Numbered from the stretch's first letter, positions 27,578 through 37,545 are shown. The stretch: 64,000 bases of DNA from Ectothiorhodospira haloalkaliphila ATCC 51935 (GCF_000633935.1 NZ_KK214995.1:239402-303401), one strand, 5' to 3'. The notes: a model not told the origin generated them from the letters alone. Made by a program: numbers and translations.

Positions 27578-29295
27578 AGGCCCACCGACGACTGCAGCGC
27601 CCCAGCGAAACCCCTCAGGGGGCCGACCTGCTCACCCGCCTCTATGCGCACCGGGGTATCCAGGACCCGGCGCAGATGGATCATGCGCTGACAGGCCTGG
27701 CCCCCACCCAGTCGCTGTCCGGAGTCGAGACTGCCAGTGCCCTGCTGCACCAGGCACTGGAAGAGGGCTGGTCGATCCTCGTGGTGGGAGACTTCGACGC
27801 CGATGGCGCCACCAGCACTGCCCTTGCGCTGCGGGCCCTGCGGGCCATGGGGGCGGCCCGGGTGGATTACCTGGTGCCCAATCGCTTTGAATACGGCTAT
27901 GGGCTCACCCCGGAGATCGTCGCCGTGGCACGGGAGCGCGAACCCCGGTTGCTCATCACCGTGGACAACGGCATCTCCAGCCTGGACGGGGTGGCCGCCG
28001 CTCGGGCGGCGGGCATGAAGGTGTTGATCACGGATCACCACCTGCCCGGCCAGGATCTGCCACCTGCCGATGCCCTGGTGAATCCCAACCTCCCGGGTGA
28101 TGAATTTCCCAGCAAGTCACTGGCCGGGGTGGGGGTGATCTTTTATGTGATGGCCGCACTGCGCGCCCGGTTGCGCGCCACGGACTGGTTTACCCGACGC
28201 GGCCTGGCACAGCCCAACCTGGCGGATTTGCTGGACCTGGTGGCCCTGGGCACGGTGGCCGACGTGGTGCCCCTGGATCGCAACAACCGCATACTGGTGG
28301 ATCAGGGTCTGCGGCGCATGCGGGCCGGACGTGCCGTACCCGGCATCCGGGCCCTGCTGGAAGTGGCCGGGCGCAATCCCGCCAGGGTGGTGGCCTCGGA
28401 CGTGGGATTTGCGGTGGGTCCGCGCCTGAATGCTGCCGGACGCATGGATGACATGTCCATCGGTATTGAATGCCTGCTGACCGATGACCCCGCCCAGGCC
28501 CGCATCCTGGCCCAGACCCTGGATGACCTGAACCGGGAACGCCGTGAGGTGGAAAAGGACATGCAGGAGCAAGCACTGATCACGCTGGAAACCCTGCTGG
28601 CCGAACATCCTGAACTTAACCGGTGGCACGGGCTGTGTCTCTACGAGCCCGACTGGCATCAGGGAGTGATCGGCATCCTGGCCTCGCGCATCAAGGACCG
28701 GGTACATCGCCCGGTGATCGCCTTTGCCCGGGCAGAGGAGGGCACGCTCAAGGGGTCTGCCCGCTCCATCCCCGGCCTGCATATCCGCGACACCCTGGAG
28801 GCTATCGCCACCCGTCATCCGGGACTCATCGGCCGATTCGGAGGGCATGCCATGGCGGCTGGCCTGAGCCTGCCCGAGGATCATCTCAAGCCGTTCCGGG
28901 AGGCCTTCGAGGACACCGTGCGCGAGACCATGGACCCGCGCGATCTGGAGGGGGTCATTCACAGCGACGGCCCCCTCTTTGATCATGAACTCAATCTGGA
29001 GACGGCCGAGCGCCTGCGCGCTGCCGGCCCCTGGGGGCAGGGCTTCCCGGAACCCTTGTTCGATGGCGTGTTCCATATACGGGAGCGCCGCCCCCTGGGG
29101 GATGGTCGTCACCTGCGCCTGACCCTTCAGCCGGTGGACGGCTCGGTACGGGTGAATGCGGTGGCCTTCAATATCGATCCCGAGGAATGGCCCGAAGGCC
29201 AGGAGCAGGTCCATCTGGCCTATCGTCTGGATGCCAATGAATTCCGCGGGGCCTGCACGGCGCAACTGGTGGTGGAGCATGTGGTGACAGGGTAA
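27574..29295 (+). CDS. recJ: single-stranded-DNA-specific exonuclease RecJ
   Basis: 573 residues, E. coli-like length (577). Phosphoesterase motifs: DFDADG at 73-78, TVDNGIS near 130, the DHH triad at 154-156 (ITDHHLPG), and GLIGRFGGHAMAAGLSL of the DHHA1 domain near 420-437. RecJ degrades single strands 5' to 3' in recombination and mismatch repair. In many gammaproteobacteria prfB follows; here an ABC transporter module does. Confidence 0.96.
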   Translation: MKAHRRLQRPSETPQGADLLTRLYAHRGIQDPAQMDHALTGLAPTQSLSGVETASALLHQALEEGWSILVVGDFDADGATSTALALRALRAMGAARVDYLVPNRFEYGYGLTPEIVAVAREREPRLLITVDNGISSLDGVAAARAAGMKVLITDHHLPGQDLPPADALVNPNLPGDEFPSKSLAGVGVIFYVMAALRARLRATDWFTRRGLAQPNLADLLDLVALGTVADVVPLDRNNRILVDQGLRRMRAGRAVPGIRALLEVAGRNPARVVASDVGFAVGPRLNAAGRMDDMSIGIECLLTDDPAQARILAQTLDDLNRERREVEKDMQEQALITLETLLAEHPELNRWHGLCLYEPDWHQGVIGILASRIKDRVHRPVIAFARAEEGTLKGSARSIPGLHIRDTLEAIATRHPGLIGRFGGHAMAAGLSLPEDHLKPFREAFEDTVRETMDPRDLEGVIHSDGPLFDHELNLETAERLRAAGPWGQGFPEPLFDGVFHIRERRPLGDGRHLRLTLQPVDGSVRVNAVAFNIDPEEWPEGQEQVHLAYRLDANEFRGACTAQLVVEHVVTG

Positions 29296-29326
29296 GCCCC
29301 GGGGCCCGAATAAAACATACGCTTGG

Positions 29327-30055
29327 ATGATCATGGACACACCCACACAACCGCAGGCAAAAACATCCCCCCCACTGCTTCAACTCACCCAGGTGAGCAA
29401 GCACTACACGGAAGGCCACCAGCGTCGCACGGTCCTCGACAAGGTGGACGCCCGGGTGCAGGCCGGCGAGATCGTGGCCCTGGTGGGGCGCTCCGGGTCC
29501 GGTAAATCCACCCTGCTCAACCTGCTGGCCGGCATCGATCGCCCCGATACCGGGGAGATCCATGTGCATGCCCGGCGGCTGGATACCATGAGCGAGCGGG
29601 AGCGCACCCTGTTCCGTCGCCGTGAAGTGGGTTTCGTTTACCAGTTCTTCAATCTCATCCCCACCCTGACCGTGGCCGAGAACGTGGCCCTGCCCATGGA
29701 GCTCAATGGCGTGGGGAGTCGAGAGCGGGGTGAACGGGTGAAACACCTGCTGGACCTGGTGGAACTGGGCCATCGGTCACAGGCCTTTCCCGACGAACTC
29801 TCCGGGGGGGAACAGCAACGGGTCGCCATGGTGCGGGCCATGGCCCATGAACCTGCCCTGCTGCTGGCGGACGAGCCCACCGGTAATCTGGATGCGGAGA
29901 CCGGCGCCCGGATCATCAGTCTGCTGCGGGATCTGGTCAGGGATCAGGGACGCACCCTGGTCATGGTGACCCACAGCCAGGAGATGGCCGCCATCGCCGA
30001 TCGGGTGTGGACCCTGAGTGAAGGCCATATCACGCCGACGGACAACACCCCATGA
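29327..30055 (+). CDS. ABC transporter ATP-binding protein (LolD/MacB-like, AttE-type)
   Basis: 242 residues. Walker [10 protein letters not shown] is at 54-62, followed by Q-loop [17 protein letters not shown], signature LSGGEQQR, Walker [13 protein letters not shown] and H-loop VTHSQEM. The sequence belongs to the group pairing with FtsX-fold mechanotransmission permeases. It overlaps the permease gene downstream by 4 bases, and a lipocalin-like lipoprotein gene completes the set. ATG at 29333 is an alternative start. Confidence 0.9.
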   Translation: MIMDTPTQPQAKTSPPLLQLTQVSKHYTEGHQRRTVLDKVDARVQAGEIVALVGRSGSGKSTLLNLLAGIDRPDTGEIHVHARRLDTMSERERTLFRRREVGFVYQFFNLIPTLTVAENVALPMELNGVGSRERGERVKHLLDLVELGHRSQAFPDELSGGEQQRVAMVRAMAHEPALLLADEPTGNLDAETGARIISLLRDLVRDQGRTLVMVTHSQEMAAIADRVWTLSEGHITPTDNTP

Positions 30056-32562
30056 CGCTGCTGGCCAAGGCCCTGATCCGGGACCACCGCAAGCGGCCCT
30101 GGAACATCTTGTTTTCCATCCTGGGGGTGGCCCTGGGCGTGGCCATCGTGGTGGCTGTGGACATCGCCAACTCCAGCGCCTCCCGAGCCTTCGAAATGTC
30201 GTTGGAAACCGTGACCGGTCGGGCCACCCACCAGGTACTGGGGGGGCCTGCGGGGCTGGATGAGACCCTGTATGCCCAGCTGCGCCGGCAGGGTTTTCGC
30301 GAGAGCGCTCCGGTGGTGGAAGGTCACGTCCAGACCCGGGGCGAAACCTTCACCCTGCTGGGGCTGGAGCCCTTTGCCGAGGCCCCGTTTCGGGACTACG
30401 CCGATGGAATCCGTGGCGAAGGCGTGAGCGCCCTGGTGACGGATGTCGATGCCGTCATGCTCAGCGCCCGGACCGCCGCCAGACTGGACCTGGAATCGGG
30501 GGACCGCTTCACCCTGAGCATCCGGGGGCGGGAGGAAACCGTCACCCTGCGTTCGGTCCTGGACACCGACGAGCCCGGTCTGGATGGCATCATGCTGGCC
30601 GACATCGCTCATGCGCAGGTGCTGCTGCAGCGCCTCGGGCAACTGGACCGCATCGACCTGATCCTGCCCGACGATCAGGCCCTGGAGCGCCTGCGGACCC
30701 TGTTGCCCGAGGGAGCTGAAGTGATGGCAACCCAAAGCCGCAACGAGGCCACGTTGCAGATGTCCCGGGCCTTTCACATCAATCTCACTGCCATGAGTCT
30801 TCTGGCCCTGCTGGTGGGGACCTTTCTCATCTATAACACCATGATCTTCTCGGTGCTCCGGCGCCGCCGTCTGTTGGCCACCTTGCGCATGCAGGGCATG
30901 ACCGGTGCCGAGCTGTTTCGCCTGGTGATGACCGAGGCCCTGCTGGTGGGCCTGGTCGGCTCCGTGCTGGGATTGCTGGCCGGCACGCTGATCGGGCAGT
31001 TCCTGCTGCAGATGGTCACGCGCACCGTATCCGACATGTATTTCGTGCTCACGGTGACCGAGTTGCATCTCACCCTTTGGGTGGTGCTCAAGGGGTTGCT
31101 GCTGGGTATTGCTGCCACACTGGCGGCTGCCCTGGGACCCGCCTGGGAGGCGGCGCGAATCTCGCCCCGGGATGCCCTGAGTCGCTCCACGCTGGAGCGG
31201 GGCGTGGGGCGTCTGATGCCCTGGCTGATCGGGGCTGGCCTGATCCTGATGGGTCTGGGCTGGATCCTGGTGCAATGGCCCAGTCAGAGTCTGTTGCTGG
31301 GGTTTGCCGCCCTGTTCCTGCTGATTCTGGGGTATGCCCTGCTGATCCCGCCGGCCTTGCTGATGCTGGCCCGGAGTCTGACCGGGCCCATGGGGGCGAC
31401 CTTTGGTGCCGTGGGGCGCCTGTCGGCCCGCGGGGTCAGTGCCGGGATGAGCCGGGCGGGGCCTGCCACAGCTGCCCTGGCCCTGGCCGTATCGGCCACC
31501 ATCGGTGTGGGCGTGATGGTGGAGAGTTTTCGCACCACGGTGGATGTGTGGCTGGGCCAGACCCTGCAAAGTGACGTCTATGTGAGCGCACCGGGACGTT
31601 CCGGGGTGGGTGTCAATCCCACCCTGCCGGACGATGCCCGATCCCGGGTCGAGGCTCTGGAGGCGGTGGAAACCGTGAGTACGGCCCGTCGCGTCCATGT
31701 CCATTCGCCCCAGGGCACCGTGGAAGTGATGGCCGTGGACCCGGCACCGCGTACCCCCGAGGGTTATCGCTACCGGGCAGGTGATGGGGCCACCGCCTGG
31801 CAGGCCCTGGAGAACCAGGATGCCGTGCTCATCTCCGAGCCCCTGGCCTGGCGCCTGTCGCTGGGGCTGAACGACACCCTGACCCTGCGCACGGATCGCG
31901 GGCCACGGGAGTTCACCATCGTTGGCGTGGTGCAGGAATACGGCTCGGACCGTGGCCTGGTGACCGTGCATCGGGCACTGTATGACCGTTACTGGGACGA
32001 CCCTGGAGTGGCCTCGTTGGGTATCTATCTGCGGGACGGCATCGCTCTTGATCCTGCCCTGGAGGACATACGCGCCGCGGTGGCCGATCTGGAGGCGCCG
32101 GTGCTGGTGACTGCCAGCGGTGAGATCCGCGAGATGTCCATGGATATCTTCGACCGAACCTTTGCCATCACTCACATCCTGCGCCTGCTCACGGTGGGCG
32201 TGGCCTTCATCGGCATCCTGAGTGCCCTGATGGCCCTGCAGATGGAGCGCTCCAAGGAGAATGCCGTGCTCCGTGCCACGGGTGTCACGCCCGGTGAGCT
32301 GGGGGGTATGGTCGCGCTGCAAAGCGGTCTGCTGGGTCTGGCGGCGGGGCTCCTGGCCATGCCGCTGGGATTGCTCATGTCCCAGGTATTGATCGAGGTG
32401 ATCAATCTGCGCTCGTTTGGCTGGAGCATGCAGCACGATGTATCCCCACGGGTTCTGATGGAAGGGTTGTGGCTGGCGCTGCTGGCAGCCCTGCTGGCCG
32501 GGATCTATCCGGGGTTGCGGATGGCGCGTGCCCGACCGGCTGAACATCTGAGGGAGGAGTGA
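30052..32562 (+). CDS. ABC transporter permease, FtsX fold, duplicated (AttF/AttG-type)
   Basis: 836 residues. An N-terminal helix (about 20-42) is followed by a periplasmic MacB-like domain. Three helices follow at about 245-385, then a central pair of helices (about 390-445), a second periplasmic domain, and a final FtsX triplet around 705-830 (LLTVGVAFIGILSALMALQMERSKENAVLRATGV). Such permeases power extraction or sorting of lipoproteins or lipids across the periplasm. The single long chain corresponds to AttF plus AttG-like architecture. Start and stop overlap both neighbours. Confidence 0.88.
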   Translation: MTLLAKALIRDHRKRPWNILFSILGVALGVAIVVAVDIANSSASRAFEMSLETVTGRATHQVLGGPAGLDETLYAQLRRQGFRESAPVVEGHVQTRGETFTLLGLEPFAEAPFRDYADGIRGEGVSALVTDVDAVMLSARTAARLDLESGDRFTLSIRGREETVTLRSVLDTDEPGLDGIMLADIAHAQVLLQRLGQLDRIDLILPDDQALERLRTLLPEGAEVMATQSRNEATLQMSRAFHINLTAMSLLALLVGTFLIYNTMIFSVLRRRRLLATLRMQGMTGAELFRLVMTEALLVGLVGSVLGLLAGTLIGQFLLQMVTRTVSDMYFVLTVTELHLTLWVVLKGLLLGIAATLAAALGPAWEAARISPRDALSRSTLERGVGRLMPWLIGAGLILMGLGWILVQWPSQSLLLGFAALFLLILGYALLIPPALLMLARSLTGPMGATFGAVGRLSARGVSAGMSRAGPATAALALAVSATIGVGVMVESFRTTVDVWLGQTLQSDVYVSAPGRSGVGVNPTLPDDARSRVEALEAVETVSTARRVHVHSPQGTVEVMAVDPAPRTPEGYRYRAGDGATAWQALENQDAVLISEPLAWRLSLGLNDTLTLRTDRGPREFTIVGVVQEYGSDRGLVTVHRALYDRYWDDPGVASLGIYLRDGIALDPALEDIRAAVADLEAPVLVTASGEIREMSMDIFDRTFAITHILRLLTVGVAFIGILSALMALQMERSKENAVLRATGVTPGELGGMVALQSGLLGLAAGLLAMPLGLLMSQVLIEVINLRSFGWSMQHDVSPRVLMEGLWLALLAALLAGIYPGLRMARARPAEHLREE

Positions 32563-33689
32563 TGATGATCCGACGATGGTCAGTAGTGGGGGTGACCCTG
32601 CTGACGGTGTTGTGGCTGATGGGGTGCGGGGAAGGGCAGCCGGATCGGGAAGATGACACCCTGGCCGTTTCCCAGGCCCTGGGAGGGGATGACATGGAAG
32701 GCTACGCCCGGGCCGTGGAGCCCCGGGAGTTCCGCTTTCCCCAGGATCATGTCGCCCATCCGGAGTACCGAAACGAATGGTGGTATGTCACCGGTAACCT
32801 GGACGACGCAGAAGGCCGTCGTTTCGGATTTCAGATCACCTTCTTCCGGTTCGCCCTGTCGCCCACACCGCCGGAATCCGAATCCACCTGGGCCACCAAT
32901 CAGGGCTGGATGGCACACCTGGCGGTGACCGACGTGAACGGCGACCGGCACCGGGCCCTGGAGCGTTTTTCCCGTGGGGCCGCCGGCCTGGCCGGGGCGG
33001 AGCTGGATCCGTTTCGTGTCTGGCTGGACGACTGGGAACTGGGCGCCGAGGCGGGTAACGACTTCCCCTGGCGGCTGGTGGCCGCCGAGGGAGATCTGGC
33101 CCTGGACCTTCGCCTGGAGCCGCTCAAGGACAAGGTCTTCCAGGGGGACAGGGGGTTGAGTCAGAAGTCTCCGGAACCGGGCAATGCCTCATACTATTTT
33201 TCCATGACCCGCCTCGATACCGAGGGTACCCTCAGCCTGGGGGGGCGTGAGTACTCGGTGAGTGGTCTGTCGTGGATGGACCGGGAATGGAGCACCAGTG
33301 TGCTGGGAGAGAGCCAGGTGGGGTGGGACTGGTTTTCCCTGCAACTGGATGACGGGCATGATGTGATGGTCTACGAGTTGCGTCTGGAAGACGGCGGTGT
33401 GGATCCCTTGAGCAAGGGCCTGTGGGTGGAACCGGACAGCCAGCATCAGGTGATCCCCCATGACGCCTTTGAACTGCAGGTGCTCAGGACCTGGACCAGT
33501 CCCGCCGGCAGCACTTATCCGGTGGCCTGGCGTCTGCGTCTGCTGGAACAGGAACGCGACCTGGAGATCCGTGCCGTGCGTGAGGATCAGGAAATGGACC
33601 TGACGGTACGCTACTGGGAGGGGGCCGTGGATGTCTTCGAAGCCGGGGAGCCGGCGGGACGCGGTTTTGTGGAAATGACCGCCTATTGA
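32559..33689 (+). CDS. AttH/CrtC-like lipocalin lipoprotein
   Basis: 376 residues. The signal peptide ends in lipobox LMGC with C23 as the lipidation site. The body matches the AttH/CrtC fold: HPEYRNEWWYVTGNL, FGFQITFFRFAL, AHLAVTDVNGDRHRALERF, SYYFSMTRLDTEGTL and SGLSWMDREWSTS. Relatives include carotenoid 1,2-hydratase, but a lipoprotein cotranslated with an ABC exporter is the AttEFGH arrangement, so a role in lipid or lipoprotein handling is more likely than carotenoid chemistry. ATGATGATG at the start overlaps the permease stop. Confidence 0.85.
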   Translation: MMMIRRWSVVGVTLLTVLWLMGCGEGQPDREDDTLAVSQALGGDDMEGYARAVEPREFRFPQDHVAHPEYRNEWWYVTGNLDDAEGRRFGFQITFFRFALSPTPPESESTWATNQGWMAHLAVTDVNGDRHRALERFSRGAAGLAGAELDPFRVWLDDWELGAEAGNDFPWRLVAAEGDLALDLRLEPLKDKVFQGDRGLSQKSPEPGNASYYFSMTRLDTEGTLSLGGREYSVSGLSWMDREWSTSVLGESQVGWDWFSLQLDDGHDVMVYELRLEDGGVDPLSKGLWVEPDSQHQVIPHDAFELQVLRTWTSPAGSTYPVAWRLRLLEQERDLEIRAVREDQEMDLTVRYWEGAVDVFEAGEPAGRGFVEMTAY

Positions 33690-33723
33690 GCGTCTGACAC
33701 TGGGTCAATTGTCGAGGTAAGCC

Positions 33724-34413
33724 ATGCAGGATCATGATTATCCGGATGTTTCCCGTAAGCGTATCCCGATCTGGGATCTACCGACCCGCATCTTCCACTG
33801 GTTGTTGGTGCCGCTGCTCATTGGCCTGTGGTACACAAGCCAGGACGTCATGACCATGAAATGGCATATGTGGCTGGGCTACACGCTCCTGGCCTTGCTT
33901 CTGTTTCGCATCATATGGGGGGTGTTGGGTACGCGTTCATCGCGATTCAGCGATTTTCTGGCCGGTCCGGTAACCGTCTTCCGGTATCTGCGGGATCTGT
34001 TCCGGGGGAAGTCTCCAACCTATACCGGGCATAACCCCCTGGGCGGGTGGTCGGTGATGCTGATGCTGGGCCTGCTGCTGTTTCAGGGCATCAGCGGTTT
34101 GTTTGCCAATGATCAGATCTTTACCCGGGGGCCCTTTGCACGCATGGTCTCGTCATCCACCAGCAACACCCTCACCAGTCTGCATAAATCCAACTTCGAT
34201 CTGTTGTTGATCGTGATTGGCATTCATGTGCTGGCGGTGTTCCTGTACTGGCTCATCAAGCGGGACAACCTGGTGGGCCCCATGATCACCGGGCGCAAGT
34301 GGGTGGCTCGGGGCGAGGCCTCGGGCGTACGGTTTGCCAGTCCATGGTGGGCCCTGGTGGCACTGGGGGTGTCGGCGGCTGGGGTCTGGGGGGCGGTGAC
34401 TTATCTGCCATAG
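33724..34413 (+). CDS. membrane di-heme b-type cytochrome (cytochrome b561-like)
   Basis: 229 residues. IPIWDLPTRIFHWLLVPLLIGLW opens helix one; KWHMWLGYTLLALLLFRIIWGVLG holds helix two. GHNPLGGWSVMLMLGLLLFQ and LHKSNFDLLLIVIGIHVLAVFLYWLIKRDN form helices three and four. Histidines in FHW, KWH, LHK and GIHVL are plausible heme b ligands. The family includes b-type subunits of hydrogenases and electron carriers to periplasmic c-type cytochromes. It ends 111 bases from a convergent cytochrome c' gene, a possible partner. Confidence 0.88.
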   Translation: MQDHDYPDVSRKRIPIWDLPTRIFHWLLVPLLIGLWYTSQDVMTMKWHMWLGYTLLALLLFRIIWGVLGTRSSRFSDFLAGPVTVFRYLRDLFRGKSPTYTGHNPLGGWSVMLMLGLLLFQGISGLFANDQIFTRGPFARMVSSSTSNTLTSLHKSNFDLLLIVIGIHVLAVFLYWLIKRDNLVGPMITGRKWVARGEASGVRFASPWWALVALGVSAAGVWGAVTYLP

Positions 34414-34438
34414 TGGGTTTTCCTTCCCCTCCCCCCAA

Positions 34439-34464
34439 CCCCTCTCCCCCAAAGGGGGGAGGGG
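34439..34464. terminator. G/C-rich hairpin between convergent cytochrome genes
   Basis: CCCCTCTCCCC pairs with GGGGGAGGGG-type sequence over 11 bp (one T-G) across a loop of CAAAG. It lacks a T-run. It resembles the hairpin near 13148 and could be a small repeat family that ends convergent transcripts. Confidence 0.45.
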
Positions 34465-34524
34465 CTCATGAGCATGGCCCCTTTCTCCTCTCCGGGGAGA
34501 TGAGGCGGGGACTGGGGGCGGCAG

Positions 34525-34974
34525 TTACATGCGGAAATCGTCGTGGCAGGAGCGGCAGCTCTGGCCCACGGCACCGATCTGACGGCGGATATCCCGCTCA
34601 CCCGCCTCTTCAGTGATCAACTCAACCAGGCGAGCACTGGCCTGCTCGAAGTCGGCGGCCTTTTCGTCGAAGGCCTCCCGGTTCATCCACACCTCGGGCA
34701 TGGCGTCGGTGTTGCCAAGGTCCGAACCTTCGGTGAAGCCCTGCCAGGGCATGTCGGCCACCCGATCCAATTGCCCGGCATGCTTGGCAGCCAGCTCTCG
34801 ATCGAACGGGATGTCCCCCTGAGCCATGGCGCCCAGCGGCCCCATGTTCCACTTGAACACCTGGAAGACCCCCTGACGATAGTCAATGGCATCCTCCGGA
34901 TCGGCCGCCGAGACCGTTCCGACGGACAGGGTGAGGGCCAGGCCGGCAATCAGGGCTTTGGTCATGGTTTTCAT
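34525..34974 (-). CDS. cytochrome c'
   Basis: 149 residues. A signal peptide (ALIAGLALTLSVGTVSAA) sends it to the periplasm. The four-helix-bundle cytochrome c' family is clear: DAIDYRQGVFQVFKWNMGPLGAMAQGD near the N-terminus and the heme motif CRSCH (C140, C143, H144) close to the C-terminus. These high-spin cytochromes bind nitric oxide and help resist it; they are common in purple bacteria. GGAGG lies 10 bases before the ATG. Transcription runs toward the membrane cytochrome b gene. Confidence 0.95.
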   Translation of the reverse strand: MKTMTKALIAGLALTLSVGTVSAADPEDAIDYRQGVFQVFKWNMGPLGAMAQGDIPFDRELAAKHAGQLDRVADMPWQGFTEGSDLGNTDAMPEVWMNREAFDEKAADFEQASARLVELITEEAGERDIRRQIGAVGQSCRSCHDDFRM

Positions 34975-35069
34975 GGGTTGTGTACCTCCAATGTCTCGCA
35001 TGGTGAGCGACTGAGTGTAGCAGTTGACCCCGTGTCGGGGCATTCAAGCATTCCATCGAACAGACGCTA

Positions 35070-35096
35070 TAAAGCCATGCAAGGGCTGGACGAAAG
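35070..35096 (+). promoter_or_regulatory. candidate sigma-28 (FliA) promoter for chemoreceptor
   Basis: TAAA, then exactly 15 bases, then GACGAAAG; the flagellar consensus is TAAA-N15-GCCGATAA, so the second element matches 5 of 8. It lies about 100 bases before the chemoreceptor start, in the non-coding gap that diverges from cytochrome c'. Confidence 0.4.
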
Positions 35097-35200
35097 TGGC
35101 AGCCTTGGCGGGTCATCATGTCTGGGCAAAGGGCCCATTCAAAGTCAGTTCGACAGTGAGCCTACCGCGAGGGAAGGCACTGCAGTGGGAGGGAGTGCAG

Positions 35201-36829
35201 ATGGGGTCGCGTTTGACCATTCGAATGAAATTGATGGCCATGACCGGGCTGGCCCTGGTGTTCATGGTGATCCTGGCGGCGGTGGGGCTTGCAGGGATGT
35301 ACCAGAACCATGCCCAGTTGAACACCATTTACCAGGATCGCGTGATCCCCATGGATCAATTGAGCCAGATCGGCAACACACTGGCGAACAACCGCGCGCA
35401 CCTGCTGATTGCCCTGCACAACCCCAATCTCGACAATATCGAGGCCGCCATCGAGGGCATCGAGGCCAGCAATCAGCAGAGAAATCAGATCTGGCGCGAT
35501 TATCTGGAGACCTACCTCACCCCCAGGGAGCAACAACTGGCGGACCGCCTGGCAGAACAGTTGGCAGGGCTGGAGGAACAGGCCATGACCCCGGCCACGG
35601 AAGCCCTGAGAAGCTTTCACCTGGAGCGGGCCGATGCCCTCCTGCAGGAGCAGGTCACACCCCGTGCCGAGGCCGTCAATGCCACTCTCGCCGATTTGAT
35701 GAGCCTGCAGATGGATGTCTCCCGGGCCATCCATGAGGGGGCCCTGAGCCAGTACCAGAACACCCGCAACGGCATGATCGCGGCTCTGCTGGTGGTCATC
35801 ATCATCTCCTCGGGAATTGCCCTCATGGTGATCCGGCGCATCACCGGCGCGGTGGATGAACTGGACCGGGCGAGCCGGGAGATGGCCAGGGGCAATCTCA
35901 CCATCAAGGTGGCCGAATCCGGACACGATGAACTGACCCGGGTTGCCAGAGGTTTCAACCAGATGGTGGAGAGTGTCCGAGGCATCATCGGTCAGGTCAC
36001 CGGTGCCACCACGCAGGTGGCCTCGGCCGCTGAGGAGTTGACGGCCGTGACCGGCGAAACCCGGCAACGCGTGGATCAGCAGCAGAACCAGACCGAGCAG
36101 GTGGCCACGGCCATGAACGAGATGACCACCACCGTGGTGGAGGTGGCTCGCAACGCCGCCGACGCCTCCCAGGCGGCTCAGCAGGTGAACCAGGAGGCCG
36201 GTGAGGCCCAGCAGGTGTCGGCCCAGGCCATCCAGGCCATCCAGGACCTCTCCGATGAGATCCGCAGGGCGGCCGAGGTCATCCAGAAACTGGAGGCGGA
36301 CAGCGAAAAGATTGGCGCCGTGCTGGATGTGATCCAGGGCGTGGCGGAACAGACCAATCTGCTGGCCCTGAACGCGGCCATCGAGGCAGCCCGGGCAGGA
36401 GAACAGGGCAGGGGGTTTGCGGTGGTGGCCGACGAAGTGCGGACCCTGGCCAGTCGCACCCAGAAATCAACCCTCGAGATCGAGGAGATGATCAAGGCGC
36501 TCCAGGGTGGCACGCGCAATGCCGTGGCCGTGATGAACTCGGGCCTCAAGCGGGCGGAGGAGACCTCGAAAGGTGCCGCCATGGCCGATCGCTCCATGGC
36601 CTCCATCGTCCAGGCCGTGGGCACCATCAATGACATGAGCACCCAGATTGCCAGTGCCGCCGAAGAACAAAGTGCCGTGGCGGAGGATATCAACCGCAAC
36701 GTGGTGCGCATCAGCGAGGTGGGCCATGATGTGTCCAGCGGCTCGGGTGAGATCGCCAGTGCCGCTCAGGAACTCTCGCGGTTGGCGGCGGATCTGAGTC
36801 ATGCCATGGATCGATTCCGTGTAAACTGA
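35201..36829 (+). CDS. methyl-accepting chemotaxis protein, 4HB sensor
   Basis: 542 residues. Transmembrane helix one (about 10-32) and two (about 188-212) enclose a periplasmic four-helix-bundle sensor of about 155 residues. HAMP follows ([23 protein letters not shown]), then the signalling coiled coil with hairpin tip [35 protein letters not shown]. The ligand is unknown. There is no C-terminal CheR-tether pentapeptide; it ends DRFRVN. The start MGSRLTIR has GGGAGG about 7 bases upstream. Five bases separate it from the HAD gene. Confidence 0.93.
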   Translation: MGSRLTIRMKLMAMTGLALVFMVILAAVGLAGMYQNHAQLNTIYQDRVIPMDQLSQIGNTLANNRAHLLIALHNPNLDNIEAAIEGIEASNQQRNQIWRDYLETYLTPREQQLADRLAEQLAGLEEQAMTPATEALRSFHLERADALLQEQVTPRAEAVNATLADLMSLQMDVSRAIHEGALSQYQNTRNGMIAALLVVIIISSGIALMVIRRITGAVDELDRASREMARGNLTIKVAESGHDELTRVARGFNQMVESVRGIIGQVTGATTQVASAAEELTAVTGETRQRVDQQQNQTEQVATAMNEMTTTVVEVARNAADASQAAQQVNQEAGEAQQVSAQAIQAIQDLSDEIRRAAEVIQKLEADSEKIGAVLDVIQGVAEQTNLLALNAAIEAARAGEQGRGFAVVADEVRTLASRTQKSTLEIEEMIKALQGGTRNAVAVMNSGLKRAEETSKGAAMADRSMASIVQAVGTINDMSTQIASAAEEQSAVAEDINRNVVRISEVGHDVSSGSGEIASAAQELSRLAADLSHAMDRFRVN

Positions 36830-36834
36830 CACCC

Positions 36835-37545
36835 ATGACCTTGCGCTGCATCACTTTCGACCTGGATGACACCCTCTGGGCCTGTGCCCCGGTGATCCAG
36901 AATGCTGAACGCACCTTCCATGACTGGCTTGGCGCCCATTATCCGGGCATCACCCGGCGCATGAACCTGAAGGCGATGATCGACCATCGCCAGCGGTGGT
37001 TCCGCCCCCGAGCCCACCTGCATCATGATCTCACCTCCCTGCGCAAGCAGTGGCTGGCCGCCCTGGCGGTGGAATACGGTTACGATGATGCCTTGGTGGA
37101 ACCGGGCTTTCGGGTCTTCTGGGAAGCCCGGAACCAGGTGGCCCTCTACGATGATGTCCTCGAAACCCTGGACAGGCTGCGTCACCATTACACCATCGGT
37201 GCCATCACCAATGGCAACGCGGACGTGCATTACATCGGCATCGGCCAGTATTTCGACTTTGTGGTGACCGCCGCGGGGGCTGGCCATGCCAAGCCATCGC
37301 CCGAGATCTTTACCGCGGCCCTGGACGAAGCCGCCGTGGCCGCCCACGAGGCGCTTCACGTGGGAGATGATCCTGAGCGGGATGTGCGCGGCGCGGCGCG
37401 CGTGGGAATGCGCACCGCCTGGGTGAACACCCATGGCATGAAATGGCCCGGTGGGCCTGGGCCGGACCTGCAGATGCTCCATGTGGGCGAGCTGCCCAGC
37501 AGGCTATTGATCGGATCCACCAACCCGGAGGAGCGTGCCTCGTGA
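36835..37545 (+). CDS. HAD-superfamily phosphatase (YigB-like)
   Basis: 236 residues. HAD motifs: FDLDDTLW with nucleophile D9 and acid/base D11, ITNGN (motif II), Lys of HAKPSPEIF (motif III), and HVGDDPERDV (motif IV). The alpha-helical cap lies between about 17 and 90. E. coli YigB removes phosphate from FMN and a riboflavin precursor; the substrate here is not proven. The stop overlaps the next gene's GTG start. Confidence 0.85.
   Translation: MTLRCITFDLDDTLWACAPVIQNAERTFHDWLGAHYPGITRRMNLKAMIDHRQRWFRPRAHLHHDLTSLRKQWLAALAVEYGYDDALVEPGFRVFWEARNQVALYDDVLETLDRLRHHYTIGAITNGNADVHYIGIGQYFDFVVTAAGAGHAKPSPEIFTAALDEAAVAAHEALHVGDDPERDVRGAARVGMRTAWVNTHGMKWPGGPGPDLQMLHVGELPSRLLIGSTNPEERAS

Noticed and set aside
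29944-32547. 867-codon minus-strand open frame
   Set aside because: Antisense shadow of the ABC permease; Gln/His/Gly-rich translation with no motif, while the plus strand has a clear FtsX-type protein.
32559-33689. Carotenoid 1,2-hydratase (CrtC) as the function of the lipocalin lipoprotein
   Set aside because: It has a lipobox and is coupled to an ABC transporter, and no carotenoid gene is nearby. AttH-type is the better reading.
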